DNA from: Batrachochytrium dendrobatidis JAM81
Taxonomy: Eukaryota; Chytridiomycota; Chytridiomycetes; Rhizophydiales
Reading direction: 5' to 3'
Assembly: GCF_000203795.2 (NCBI RefSeq)
Contig: NW_006281103.1
Location: 1,263,929 to 1,327,928 of the forward strand
DNA length: 64,000 bases
The number at the start of each line of letters is the position of its first letter. Within the stretch, counting starts at the first letter, position 1. The notes below the pieces were generated by a model, which ran no database searches, was not told where the DNA came from, and saw nothing but the letters and a program-made list of their open reading frames with translations. The position numbers and the translations under genes were made by a program. Positions 38,201-49,700 of this stretch are shown piece after piece.

Positions 38201-39891
38201 AAACACAACGTTCATCGTATGATGCATATACAATCAAACTATGATTTTAAACTGAGATCATTTTTTCAGGCCTTGTTTTTCTTCATTTTGCACAATCATA
38301 CATTATATGATCAAATTTGAATCTAGACCCATGCATTGCAGTCCAGATATTGGGGTTGACTATTTTCAATCAAATTCATTTTTGCTGTATCTTAATATCA
38401 GATACGTTCTAGTTCAAAAGAACATTTCAGGAATGCAACTGTTGTTTCCATGCCAATCACCACGAGAAATGTCAACCAACTAAAGAGTTAAAGGAACATA
38501 ATGCTGTCCAGTAAACTGACCATCATTTTACGAGGCAGTTTATGTACTTGACTCTTAGTGTTCCATTTTACACGAATACAGTTGTAGCTTACATATACAG
38601 CTCTGATATGTTGTGAGTCTAACTGGATTTAATTATTTAGGAGCTGATAGCTAAAGAAACACATGTGCAAGCTACTGCTCGTATGCAACAACAATCTGAT
38701 GATGCTGTGCATACTACATTGGCAAAACATAACACAGTATCCATGCATATAGCAGAAAGTCAGAGTGATGTTGAGAAACCCCATCAGGATCAAGAAAGAT
38801 TTGGTACAGTGCGCAAGGTACTTGACAAACCATATAAACCGACAAATACCACGAGCTTAATTGTAGCACCTAGAGTAAATAATCGCTTGATTCAGATCGT
38901 GTTTATCTGTACACAAGCTTGCTGACATGAATGTTTAAATTGGACTTTTTGTACTAGAGCGCTATTCCTGCATTGGTAGAACATTCATTGAATAAGCCTT
39001 TTTCAATAACTTCCAAACCACTTTCAGGAGAAACAGCTGGAAAACAGGTTTGTAACTATTGCATGCACTGCGACTTGACATTTTGAAATTATATTCACTC
39101 AATTCTGTATTTGATTATTTAACGGAATCGCTTGGTAGAAGCTTCCGCTGTCCTACTCAGCTCAAGCTACATTGACTGGACAATTATCGGATTTAGAAGC
39201 ACCCAAGACACAAGTTTTGCGACCTCTGCCAACACACCAGCACCACATATCACAAGACCAGCACAAATTACTGCCACAGCAAAAACTGCAGTTGCTAAAG
39301 CAACATGGTGCCAAGGCAGTCCTCAAATCGAATGCACTCAACTCTGTATTGGTTGATGCAAAAAGCGGTATTACCAAAAACCTTATTTTGCCATCATCGT
39401 TGATGGGCACAACACATGCTAGCCAAGTACCACACAAGCCTCAAGTTGGGGCAAGTATTTTATCTGGAAAGGGAGAGAAGGCTGTAGCAGCATCAACCCA
39501 AAACCATGTCCATACAATTCTTGGTGAAGATGGCGAACTTCCAGAACCACCATCAGACTATTCAGATTCTGATGATGATTCACTTACAGCAGCAACTCCT
39601 CGAGGTGGACCCAAGATTGCTACGTGGGCATCTACTCCATACATTCGTCAAGTGGTTACAAGCCAACAACAGCGTGATCCAGACGATATTTTTGGAACAG
39701 TAAAGACCTGTCAACTGGAGGAGATTTTTGATAGCAAAGAGTCTAAAAAACTAAAGAAGCGGACCAGTTCAGCACACTGGCTTGGTACAGATGCGTTAAC
39801 CTTTGAAGAAGAAATGGCGTATAAAAAGGACATGGGATATGTTGATGGAGAAAGTGGAGTAATCGAGCCGTTGCATAGTCACGTAAAATGA
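35209..39891 (+). CDS. INCENP/Sli15-like chromosomal passenger scaffold
   Basis: Scaffold of the chromosomal passenger complex that binds and activates Aurora B. Exons are 35209-35342, 35504-38003, 38641-38817, 38958-39047 and 39139-39891, giving about 1217 aa. The key evidence is the C-terminal IN-box: LPEPPSDYSDSDDD, then ATWASTPYIRQVV, DPDDIFG and QLEEIF (about residues 1105-1170). Exon 1 encodes a 44-residue helix (FLANELSFFDETQRKSCKKL) joined in phase to the large exon. It sits where INCENP binds Survivin/Borealin. The middle is Ser/Thr/Pro-rich and disordered; I see no long single alpha helix. The donor of exon 3 is ambiguous (38818 or 38899, both in phase). Intron 2 is 637 nt because it holds repeat copy 6. 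Confidence 0.82.
38046..38590 (+). repeat. MITE-like repeat copy 6, inside an INCENP intron
   Basis: The 5' end TTACAGCCAATATCCGTG and CACTTGCATTCATCTTG are followed by the internal blocks CAATCATACATTATATGATC, GCAGTCCAGATATTGG and CAGATACGTTCTAGTTCAA, then CTGTCCAGTAAACTGAC. The 3' end TTCCATTTTACACGAATAC then AGTTGTAGC closes it. It is one of the best-preserved long copies and accounts for most of the 637-nt intron. Confidence 0.62.
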
Positions 39892-39904
39892 AGCACGGAA
39901 TAAG

Positions 39905-40445
39905 TATCGATACATAATAAACAGTCTCATGATAACTATCACCCTATTGGGCAGTATTGTCTTCGGAACTCCTTGATAAACCTTGCAGTCTCCGTGCTTA
40001 TTTTGCATAAAAACCATATCTTGACATCACACCAAATTCCATTACATCCTTGACATTAGTTTAATCTCCGAATCTCCTTTTCTACAAACCAGACATTACG
40101 GTATTGGTGATTGGCATGAAAACAGTTGTATTCCTGGAACATGCAATCTTGTTTTTTCAAACTAAGAGGCAAACGTATGAGTTTTTAGAATACAAGAGTT
40201 TGACAACACTATCTGAATTGTAATAGATGAATCTGGTGATTGTACCATTGTATGGCTACAAAGAAAAAGGAGATACCATTGGTTTAAAACTATAATTTGT
40301 ACTATATGATGGATATTGTATTGAATTGATATCTACTTGAGCCAACCCTAATGAGAGAGCGCAAAAATACTCGACCATTGTTTATTCAAAGCAAAATAAA
40401 GGGCTACAAGAGAGTAATCCATTATATGTAATATGGCTATAAAGG
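39905..40445 (-). repeat. MITE-like repeat copy 7, between INCENP and cysteine dioxygenase
   Basis: Minus-orientation copy. Read on the minus strand it has GCTTTGAATAAACAATGG, GCCATACAATGGTACAATC, CAGATTCATCTATTACAATT, a TCATACGTTTGCCTC block, ATGCCAATCACCAATACC and GTTATCATGAGACTGTTTAT. It carries the extra internal segment (GGAGATTCGGAGATTAAAC) shared with copy 9. No gene is visible in the 39892-40703 spacer. Confidence 0.58.
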
Positions 40446-40703
40446 ATATTTACACTTTGAACAAATCACTCGGACACATGACAGCTAGCAAGTCAGGAGA
40501 TGTGGAACTTGAGTCGCACAGCATATTTTGACGAGTTACTCACAAGGACTCAAACATTTGAATATAAGCAAACGCCTACATGTCATGCGGTCACTCCACA
40601 CATTTGATAAAACGCTAAAGTACCCCACAAGCAAATCAAGTGTGGGGTACATAAGCACAAGAATCCCTCAAGAACACTTGACTTGCCAAAAACACAAATC
40701 TGC

Positions 40704-42299
40704 ATGAAAATGACTACCGTTTCTAACCAACAATCATCCAAGGATATGTATGCTGAATTGCCTAAAAAGTGTCCTGCTCTAGTCGCTTCCGAGTCTACCA
40801 TTACAGACCCTGCATCACTCGTATCTTCAGACTCGGACAATGAATCCGTAGAGGCTCTCCAGCAGCTCTCCTGCTTCAAGCCCAAAAACACATCCCAAGC
40901 CATTCCCACTTCTGAAAAAATCACTGCCTCATTGGTGCCAACTGACCTTGACGACCTAGTTGCCATGCTGCACAAGGAACTCGATGGCGAAGGACTCGAC
41001 AATATGAATGTCGAACGTGTGAGGGCTATTATGGCCAACTACAAATCTAACCAAGCTGATTGGGAACGATTCGCCATGTTTGATGCGGGCAGGTATACAC
41101 GCAACCTGGTAGACAGTGGTAATGGAAAGTTCAATCTGATGATTTTGTGCTGGGGTGCTGGTCAGTCTAGGTAAGTACTAGACTTGCTTCATGTAAACAC
41201 TAACCCTAGCTAACCTTGATTACTGAAACTCGACTCTCGGCATTGTAGTCCTATTCACGATCACTCCAACTCTCATTGTCTGGTAAAAGTACTGGACGGT
41301 AACATTGCCGAGACTCAGTACGACTGGCCAGCAGACTCTCCACATTGTGCCAACTTGCCAACATCCGAATGTGGACTAGCCATCAAAGGGCAGAGTACGT
41401 ATAGCAAGGACAGCGTAACATACATGCATGGTGAGTTGAGATACTATACAGAATGGATGCTTTTCAATCTAGACCGTTTGGTGCTTGTAATTTGCCATTT
41501 CAAGTGAACAGAACAGCGGTGCTTTTTCTTGTGAAATAACTGCAATGGTAGCTGGGATTCATTCTACTCATGCAATCTTGGACTGCAACCATTCTACAGT
41601 TTTTACATCACTTGATTGTAGTGCGTTGGCTGAAACCATCACATGATGGACTCTTGGTGCTTTGCATCGTTTTTTCAGCCGTGTTTGTAAAATAGAATAT
41701 TTGTATTCATCTTGCAATGGCTGGTTAAATCTTTATTGCACTCTCCTATTGGAATTGCTGATCTAGTTCTACAAACTCGTTGTTCCTAATCTCAGATACG
41801 TCTGTGTTCAAGAGAACAAAGATTGTACATATTAGAAATGCAACAGTTTTCATGTTGATCACCACCATAAATACCAGTCAAGAGTTGAAAGGACAATACT
41901 GTCCAGCAAACTGACTCGGTTCACAATTGGCTCCTTTATTTAATATCCCACCTTGTGAATACGACTGCAATGGAAATTGGAAGCAATTCAACCTCTAAAT
42001 TGTTATTAATGCCAATATCATGTTGTATTATTACCATTTGAATAGATAAACTGGGTCTACACAAGGTATCCAACTTGTCTGGTGCAGGAGCTGTTTCTCT
42101 ACATCTCTACACTCCACCATTTGATACCTGCAAGACTTTTTGCGAAAAGACTGGAGTAAGCAGATCATCTGGAAAATGCGTGTTTTATTCATGCAATGGT
42201 AAAAAGTCGGCGCATATTCAAGACATCAAGGATTCTATAGCTGCTAAATCCGGCTCTACTTGTGGTTTATCCTGTGCTTCGTCCACTTCCAGATGCTGA
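40704..42299 (+). CDS. Cysteine dioxygenase (CDO1 family) with N-terminal extension
   Basis: Non-haem iron enzyme that oxidises L-cysteine to cysteine sulfinate, the first step of cysteine catabolism. Exons are 40704-41170, 41249-41430 and 42046-42299, in phase, giving 300 aa. The cupin core reads [31 protein letters not shown], then the iron-binding HDHSNSH (His159, His161) with the third His in LGLHKV. Cys166 ([10 protein letters not shown]) and the Tyr in [12 protein letters not shown] match the residues that form the Cys-Tyr cofactor in animal CDO. Human CDO is 200 aa; here about 90 extra residues, Ser/Thr-rich and probably disordered, precede the core. Intron 2 (615 nt) carries repeat copy 8. 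Confidence 0.93.
41672..41978 (+). repeat. MITE-like repeat copy 8, inside a cysteine dioxygenase intron
   Basis: Short copy of about 300 bp: 5' end CAGCCGTGTTTGTAAAATAG and TTGTATTCATCTTGCAATGG, then CTCAGATACGTCTGTGTTCA, a GCAACAGTTTTCATGTTGATC block, CTGTCCAGCAAACTGACTC, and 3' end CACCTTGTGAATACGACTGC. The two ends are inverted relatives. The middle of the long version is missing. Confidence 0.6.
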
Positions 42300-42539
42300 G
42301 TTTGATTCAATCTGCAATTGGCACAAGCTGTGGTTTGGTAATTTAACAATTTCCATACTGGTTGATATAATAGCTGGATGTGGTTCACATGGCAGCTATA
42401 CAGCTGGACTTGGTTTATACCACTAAGAGAGAATAAATACGAAGCATATCAAAATGATTCAACTTTCTAGTAAATGAATCTTGAGGTTGGATGAGTTTGA
42501 GCTTTTACAAATTCAACATTTTACAACCAAATCTGCAAT

Positions 42540-44538
42540 ATGATATCAAGATTGAATGCCGAATGGATTGCTGGCTCCATGTCCATGTCTAGGACAAAGT
42601 ATGCGAAATGCTCTCCATCCGCTTTGTATCGTTCAACTGCCCGTTACAATCAGGCCTTCATTCGCAAGTCAATGCTATCCACCGTCTCGACTGAGTCTGA
42701 CTCTGCAACTCCCGAAACAACCCAAAAACTAATTCAAAAGTTTCCATCCATGCTATACACTACAGTTCCCAAAACAGGTGTGTTTGGATAGCATCATGAC
42801 TTGAACCATTCAACGTATAACAATCATTTAATCCAAACCATGAAATACGTTTGATGTTTAGGACTAACTGTGTCTAGAGTTGGATTTGGAGGCTATCGCA
42901 TTCGTCCTGAATTCACTCCTCATAAACAGGCTCTTTTGACTGCATTTCAATCTGGAGTGAATCTAGTTGATACCAGCTCGCATTTCGGTGGTGGTCTTTC
43001 TGAACTATTGATTGGTGATGCCATTCAAGAAGCGATTGCCTCGAATGAAATTTCTCGTGATGTATGTACTCATTTCATTGAATCCGTTTTAGATGATTTG
43101 CTAATGCTTCAGTCATGATTATGCATATTAGCAAATTGTTGTTGTTTCCAAAGCTGGATTTGTTCATGGCCATCCAAATCCATTTCCCGATCAAATCTCT
43201 ACAGGCTCAAACGGCATCCCACATTGTATATCCCCTGAATTTCTCGAAGCAGAACTCACTGGCTCACTAGATCGTTTGGGTCTTTCCAAGATTGATACGT
43301 TTCTGATCAATAGTCCTGAACGTATGCTGATGTCAACTGACAAAAAAATTACCAAGCAACACTTGTATGATATGATTTATCGCGCAATGGAATATCTCGA
43401 TAAACAAGTGAAACTTGGACGTATTGGTAGCTTTGGTATTGCATCCAACAGTGCCCACAATCCAAGTTCACCTTATCATTTTTCAATAGAAAATATACTC
43501 TTGTCAGATTGGGCTACTCATTTTTCGACAGTGCAGACCCCGTTTAATTTATATGAACGAGATGCAATGGCTGATGGCTTGGAGGGCACGCCGTCACTCT
43601 TTCAAGTCTGTCGAGTAAGTTTTTTATATTTAGTATAAGTTAGCTTTAAACCAATCTTTTGCCAACACTGTGCATTGGGTACTTTTAGGAACGAAAGCTT
43701 TTTTTGATGACTCAACGTCCTTTTTACTCAATCTGTAAAGGATTGGTGCGACTGCTTGTTACTCGCAGCAACATCAGATCAGAAGATGAACCGGCCGTTA
43801 CTAATGCGCTTTCAAAACACTTTGAAGTAGCAACACATCTGGAACTTGAGCTTGCTGAACACTGTAAGTTTGCTCTTGATATTTATCATAAAATCTGTAT
43901 GAACGAGTTTTAATTAAAACATACGATTACTAGTGGGCGTGACTCAAGAAGAAACCGAGCTGTTGTCTAAATTTGTGTGGGCACAGGCCATGGCAGAAAA
44001 CCTGGCCACTCTTACCGATAACGAATTTGCTGCAGAGAGATATTTTTCTACAGAAGTTCAGCCTGCACTTGAAAAAAGTCTTGATGCGCTTGCTGTATAT
44101 ACAGAGGCTCATGCTACCAGTCAAGGACAAGATATTCTTGGAAAATGGGCACAATCCTATAGCAATGTAAGTTTACCTTGATTTGATGCAAATGGCACGA
44201 CACTGCTAAATGCAATGAGATTTTGATTGTAGGCGATCCAGCAAGTGATGAAGACAGTGCTTACCATGACTCGCATACGTGCCTTTCAAGCCAATATCGA
44301 GTTAAATGACTTGCTTTACACTCTAGCACCTAAAGCACTTGAAAAGAATGATGTTTTAGCAACCAACATGCTACGCATCAATGTATCTGCGTTGTCCTAT
44401 CTTGCTCCAGCGTCATCAATGATTGTTGGAATGAGATTGCCAGAATATGTGACGAGTGTGGTTGATGCAGCCAAAAGGGAAATTATTGATGAGGATTCAC
44501 TTGAGAGTATTTTTGACAATCCAGCCATGCAACAATGA
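42540..44538 (+). CDS. Aldo/keto reductase-like protein, probably mitochondrial, catalytic residues altered
   Basis: Exons are 42540-42777, 42862-43061, 43132-43614, 43689-43863, 43934-44166 and 44233-44538, in phase, giving 544 aa. The first 80 residues are Arg/Ser-rich without acidic runs, as in a mitochondrial presequence. The AKR barrel starts at VSRVGFGGYRI, with VDTSSHFGGGLSE (the Asp is kept, but the expected catalytic Tyr five residues on is Phe), IVVVSKAGF (Lys kept), a DRLGLSKIDTFLINSPE stretch (the position usually His is Asn) and KLGRIGSFGIASN. A helical C-terminal region of about 200 residues lies beyond the barrel and is not typical of small AKRs. Substrate unknown. It may be a non-catalytic or specialised member. 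Confidence 0.75.
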
Positions 44539-44688
44539 TCGATTATAAAACAAACTTTGAATGAGATTTGTCGAGTATTTACAAGATAATAAATGCAGTT
44601 CACTCGACTCGTTTCTAATCAACGACTTGTTCATTACACATCAAGAACACGCAGTTGAAACGAGAAGTGTTTGGCGTGAAGACACAAG

Positions 44689-46597
44689 ATGTTTATTGGA
44701 AACTTTTGTTATAGACGCTTTGGGACTCGTAGCATCAGCCATACTATTGAAACAATGGACGGTCTGAATTATAACAACACATTGACATCAAGACTGAGAG
44801 TCGATCCACACACTCCTGGCACTCCGTTTCAGTCTCCATCCGTGCCTACACAACTATCGCATGTTCCTCGACAAGTGCCAGGAGCTCATTTCTCCTATGT
44901 GATGCCCACTCCACCACAGAGTACTGTTCAGCTCATTTCATTCAATCATCAAGCATCTGTATCAACTTTGGGCATTGATCTCTATCCCAACCCTGCTGTT
45001 TCACCCAATCAGCGTTTGGTTGATATTCTCAGTGGTGCATCCATTCCTAACGGTACTCATCCCTGGTCTCTCTCATACGGTGGTCATCAGTTTGGATCAT
45101 GGGCAGGTCAACTAGGGGATGGTCGAGCCATTAGTCTAGGTCAAGTTCAGCATCCAATAACTCGAGCATTCACTGAGATTCAACTTAAAGGAGCTGGTAT
45201 GACTCCATACTCACGATTCGCAGACGGTTATGCTGTACTAAGATCATCCATTCGTGAGTATCTTTGTGCTGAAGCCATGCATGCTCTAGGTGTTCCCACT
45301 TCAAGATCCTTGTCAATCGTTGCTATCCCATCACGAAAGGTCACAAGGGAAAATGGTGATGAAATGGGTGCAGTGGTATGTCGACTTGCTCCTAGTTGGA
45401 TCAGATTTGGTAGTTTCGAGTTATTGTATTCAAGAAGCGAGTTTGATCTCATGAAAGAACTGGCCGACTATGTAATCGATACACACTGTACTGATTTAAA
45501 TACAGTTGTACAAGATGAAATTACTGTCGAAAGTTTACAAACCAACAAGTATATTCAATGGTTTAAACAAGTCGTGAAAAATACCGCCGAGATGATTGCT
45601 CACTGGCAATCTGTCGGTAAGTTCATGACATTCTATAATCATTGTTCTATTCTAGCCTTATTCATCCTTTTTTTCATTAGGGTTTTGTCATGGTGTGATG
45701 AATACAGACAATTTTTCAATTTTGGGTATCACGATAGATTACGGCCCATTTCAGTTTATGGATGTGTATGACCCAACATATGTCTGCAATCATTCAGATG
45801 AGACTGGACGTTACGCATTCTGTGAACAACCACGTATAGCCTTGTGGAATTTAGCTCGTCTAGCATCCGTCCTTGATCCATTGATTCTACCACCCACTTG
45901 TAATGATCACATCAACAACTCAGAAACCGAATCTCGTGCAAAACAATCCGTAACAACTGTGCTCATTGATGCCGTACGAGAATTCATTCCTTGTTTTGAT
46001 ACAACATTTAGTCTGTTGATGTCGCGCAAGTTTGGTTTGTTGACTACTGCCAATCACGACCTAGACACTCTCTACCAACCCATTCTACGACTCATGCATG
46101 ATTCCAAAGTAGACTACACACACTTTTTTAGAATAGTAAGCGAAATGGATCTTTTTGATCGTACCAATGAAACCATGGATAAAGTACTAGACCGATTGTA
46201 TAACATCTCCACATTAAGCAAAAGTGAATGGCATGCAAATCCAACATCAACTCAATCCAACGATATGTCTAAATCAATAGTACAACGGTTTAATGATTGG
46301 GTTCAAGTGTATCGCACTCGTATGTTATGTGATTATTCATCTGAGGATGCCTTGTTTGCTGATACGGAACAAAGACGGTTGCGGATGTTAATGGCAAATC
46401 CAAAGTATACATTACGAAATCATCTTGTTGCTAAAGTCATTCAGGAAATGGAACATGATGTCACAAGCGATGCTGTGGATCGGTACTTGAACGTACTCAT
46501 GCGACCATTTGATCAAGGCAGTGACAAGGAGCAAGCAGAGTTTGGTGGTACAGTTCCCGATAACATGAGGGGATTAAAATGCAGTTGCTCCTCTTGA
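44689..46597 (+). CDS. SelO/YdiU family protein AMPylase (pseudokinase), mitochondrial
   Basis: SelO proteins transfer AMP to Ser/Thr/Tyr of mitochondrial redox proteins, using a kinase fold with flipped ATP. Exons are 44689-45616 and 45681-46597, in phase, giving 614 aa. The N-terminus MFIGNFCYRRFGTRSISH looks like a presequence. Diagnostic blocks are SYGGHQFGSWAGQLGDGRA, EIQLKGAGMTPYSRFADG (Lys167), SSIREYL, FCHGVMNTDN and DYGPFQFMD. The C-terminus LKCSCSS ends with the redox motif in its cysteine form, where animal SelO carries selenocysteine. The stop lies about 110 bp from that of the convergent DPP-like gene. Confidence 0.94.
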
Positions 46598-46707
46598 TTA
46601 AACAATTGAATAAAAACTAAATGAAATGAAATTCATTTAAAATGTTGGGAAACTAGATTTAAAAGCAAATCAGCTCTATAAAAAATGAATATATAAACAA
46701 AGAAATC

Positions 46708-49700
46708 TCAAAAATGAGACTGGAACCAACACATAGATAATATGTCCATATTCTTGATGGTTGTGTAAGAATTCATGGGATGGGTATCGAACGCATACGG
46801 AGCAACATGACACGTCTTGCCACTTGATTCAATTCCACGAACCAAATCCGATTCGTCATGATTGTCAACAATCATAACTCGGTGGTGAGGATCGTCAGGC
46901 ATGGATCTGAAATGCTTTGCAACACCATCCATGCCACCATCGACATTGGCCATAACCCGAGGAGCAATCGCTAGTGCAAGTTTAAACACGGTTGGAAAGT
47001 GGCAGATTGATAGCACAGCTACATGTCCACCACGGCCCACACCTTGAACAAATACACGATCCATATCAATTAAACCAGAGTATTCGCCACAAAACTTTTT
47101 CATCTTGACCGAGTCCCATATGCAGGAAAGTGTAGCAGAATCAAAAGACTTGAGCGCAGGCTGTGAGGAAGAAATAAAGGAACTAGGCGTCATGCTAGTA
47201 CTAGACGAACATCCGTATGCATATTCAGGTAGATCAAATAAATCATATGGATCGACAGGTTCTGCTGGTTTTGCTTTGGCGCTATCAAGCTCCTTGTTGA
47301 ATAGAGCCTGATTGCATCCAACGGATAGATACAACAAAGCTTCAATATGATCGCCAACAAAACTAACGCTGCAGCCGCCAGTGTCATGAATATAAACAGA
47401 ATCCACAATCACAAGTGCAAACCCAAACTTGAGTGCCATAAATACACCTTGCAACTTGGGATATTGAAACTCGTTCAAAACAGTTTGTTCAGAAAGTGCA
47501 TCGTGTATTAACACAATAGTGGGATAAGTCATGCCATCGCAGTAATGAAGCGGCTTGCAGATCATACCGTGAACTTTGGTGCCATTCGATGAAACAAATG
47601 AAAAAATCTCTGGAACAGGAAGACGCTCATAAACAAGAGACTGGCGCCGAGAAGATTCACGGATGGATTCAGAAGACTCGTTACCATTTGTGGTAGATAG
47701 CGGTGGAAGTACTTGGGTAATAAATTTGGTAGTAGGCAAGATGTGTTTGTCAAGTAACTCCATATACGCATCCATTGAAGCCGTGGCACTGGTATCGGCA
47801 AAAAGAAGCAATGTGGTACGAATAAGCTGGGTTTTGTCTGGAACGGTACCCAGGCTTTTTCTCACACAAGCATTCCAAAACTTATGCCGATGTTTTAAAT
47901 CGTAATACATTTCAGGACTAGATGCTACAGATGAATTGGATTGCACACATGTTCCAGATGCCTTGCGATGTCGGATCTTTTGGGGGTGCATTGGAGATGG
48001 TGGGAGAGTCAAGACGGGAATTTTTCGAGAAATTCCACTTGAATCCGCATCAGAACGAATGGTGTTTTCGGAATATACAATATCAAACACCATGGTTTGT
48101 GGAGGATCGAGGATGCTAGAAAACACGGTCACAAAGCGAGAACAAGAGTTGCTCATGGTTACACTGTGGGATTTACCTAGATCCGTCAAGCGTCGGATGT
48201 TGTGTTGAATATGAGCTACGGTAAGTCGAGAAGATGGTCGTGAAAAACATGTTGGAGACTGCATGAGAGAAAAGTCAGACTGAGTATCGTGTGTGGTTAA
48301 AAATGATGATACTAGCAGAATAGCGTCGTGATGGAAACTGGAAACATATAAATGACGCTCCAAAAGTGTATCCTTGGTTCCCATAAAATAAACCAATTTA
48401 TGAGCCGCATCAGCCCATATTTGAGAATGTAAAACATTCCAATCACCAGTAGTAATTTGGCGGGTTTTGGAAGCAACATTTGAAACTACTGGCAATGCAT
48501 GCAAAATGGATGGTGAATTGGGTGTTGGTAGACCATCAGCAGTCGGCTGTGATTCAGAGTCACTATTGAAAGCCAAGGTATTACTTAGAGTGCATGTAAC
48601 CAGATACAAATGATTGAATCCAGATCGTTTACTTGTCCAGATAAACTCGACAAGATCTGAAGGCGACTGTTTTTTAGATTTTAATCCGGAACGTGCATCA
48701 AATGCAGGAACAAAACAGAATGCATCACTGATGGTAATATGGCCAGAAACACACTCTTCTTCAAGCAATAGTTGAATGGTGTCATGTACTGGTTTTTTGA
48801 CGTTGCTATGTTCTACAAACAATGATTCAGATATGCGAATAATAGCAGTACGTTTTCGAGATTGGTCCAAAAGCTGAGCCCAAATTCCAGCATCATCAGG
48901 AAGCCAGCCAGCACGTACAATATACTTGCACCAGGGAAACAACAGTCGAATGCGATGCGTGGAGGGAAGGCAGTAATGAGTTGGAGGACTCTGTTCATCT
49001 GAATCAAATTCAACCAAATGTAAATCCTCACTTGAATTAGAATCGAATAGATCAGAAGAATGCGGATCCAGCCATGAGTTACGGGTGTCGACGGCATCCG
49101 AATCCCGAGTTTGTTGCTTGTTGAATTGTATGTACAAAATTTGATGTTTAAACAGTTTTTTGTCACCATGTGAAATTAACGACGAATGTGGTTTTTCCCA
49201 ATAGGCAATAGATCTGTCTAGTCTATCTTGGTAGATATGGTGACTACAACCGTTTGAAATGTCTGGATCGGTGTTGAAAGTGAGTTGTCTAGCACCATTA
49301 TCACACACCGAGTTGGTAGCCCATAAATTTCCATCGAGCGTAAAAGGTGTCCATAATGATGCATGCTGTTGTGAAGAAGTGGATGTGAAGGATACGGCAG
49401 AATTGCTATTGGTGCGGCATGGTAACACGTGAGGTTTCGGATGGACTGAGCTGGGACCCATTGCATAACTTGTTCTGTTTGATGAATATGTATAAGCCAT
49501 GCTAGAAGGACTCCTTTGAGCAAGACAGGGTACTGCCGACTCTATAGGTACCCAAGCCGTTGCTTCTTGTACATGTGATGTCATCTTGGGAAATGCATTG
49601 ATATCAACACTATTGGTGCGAGAGTTTGAAGTGCAGTTGTCTGTTTGACCATATGAGGAGCATGTATCTCCTATACTGGAAAGTGGAGAGGTGACTACAG

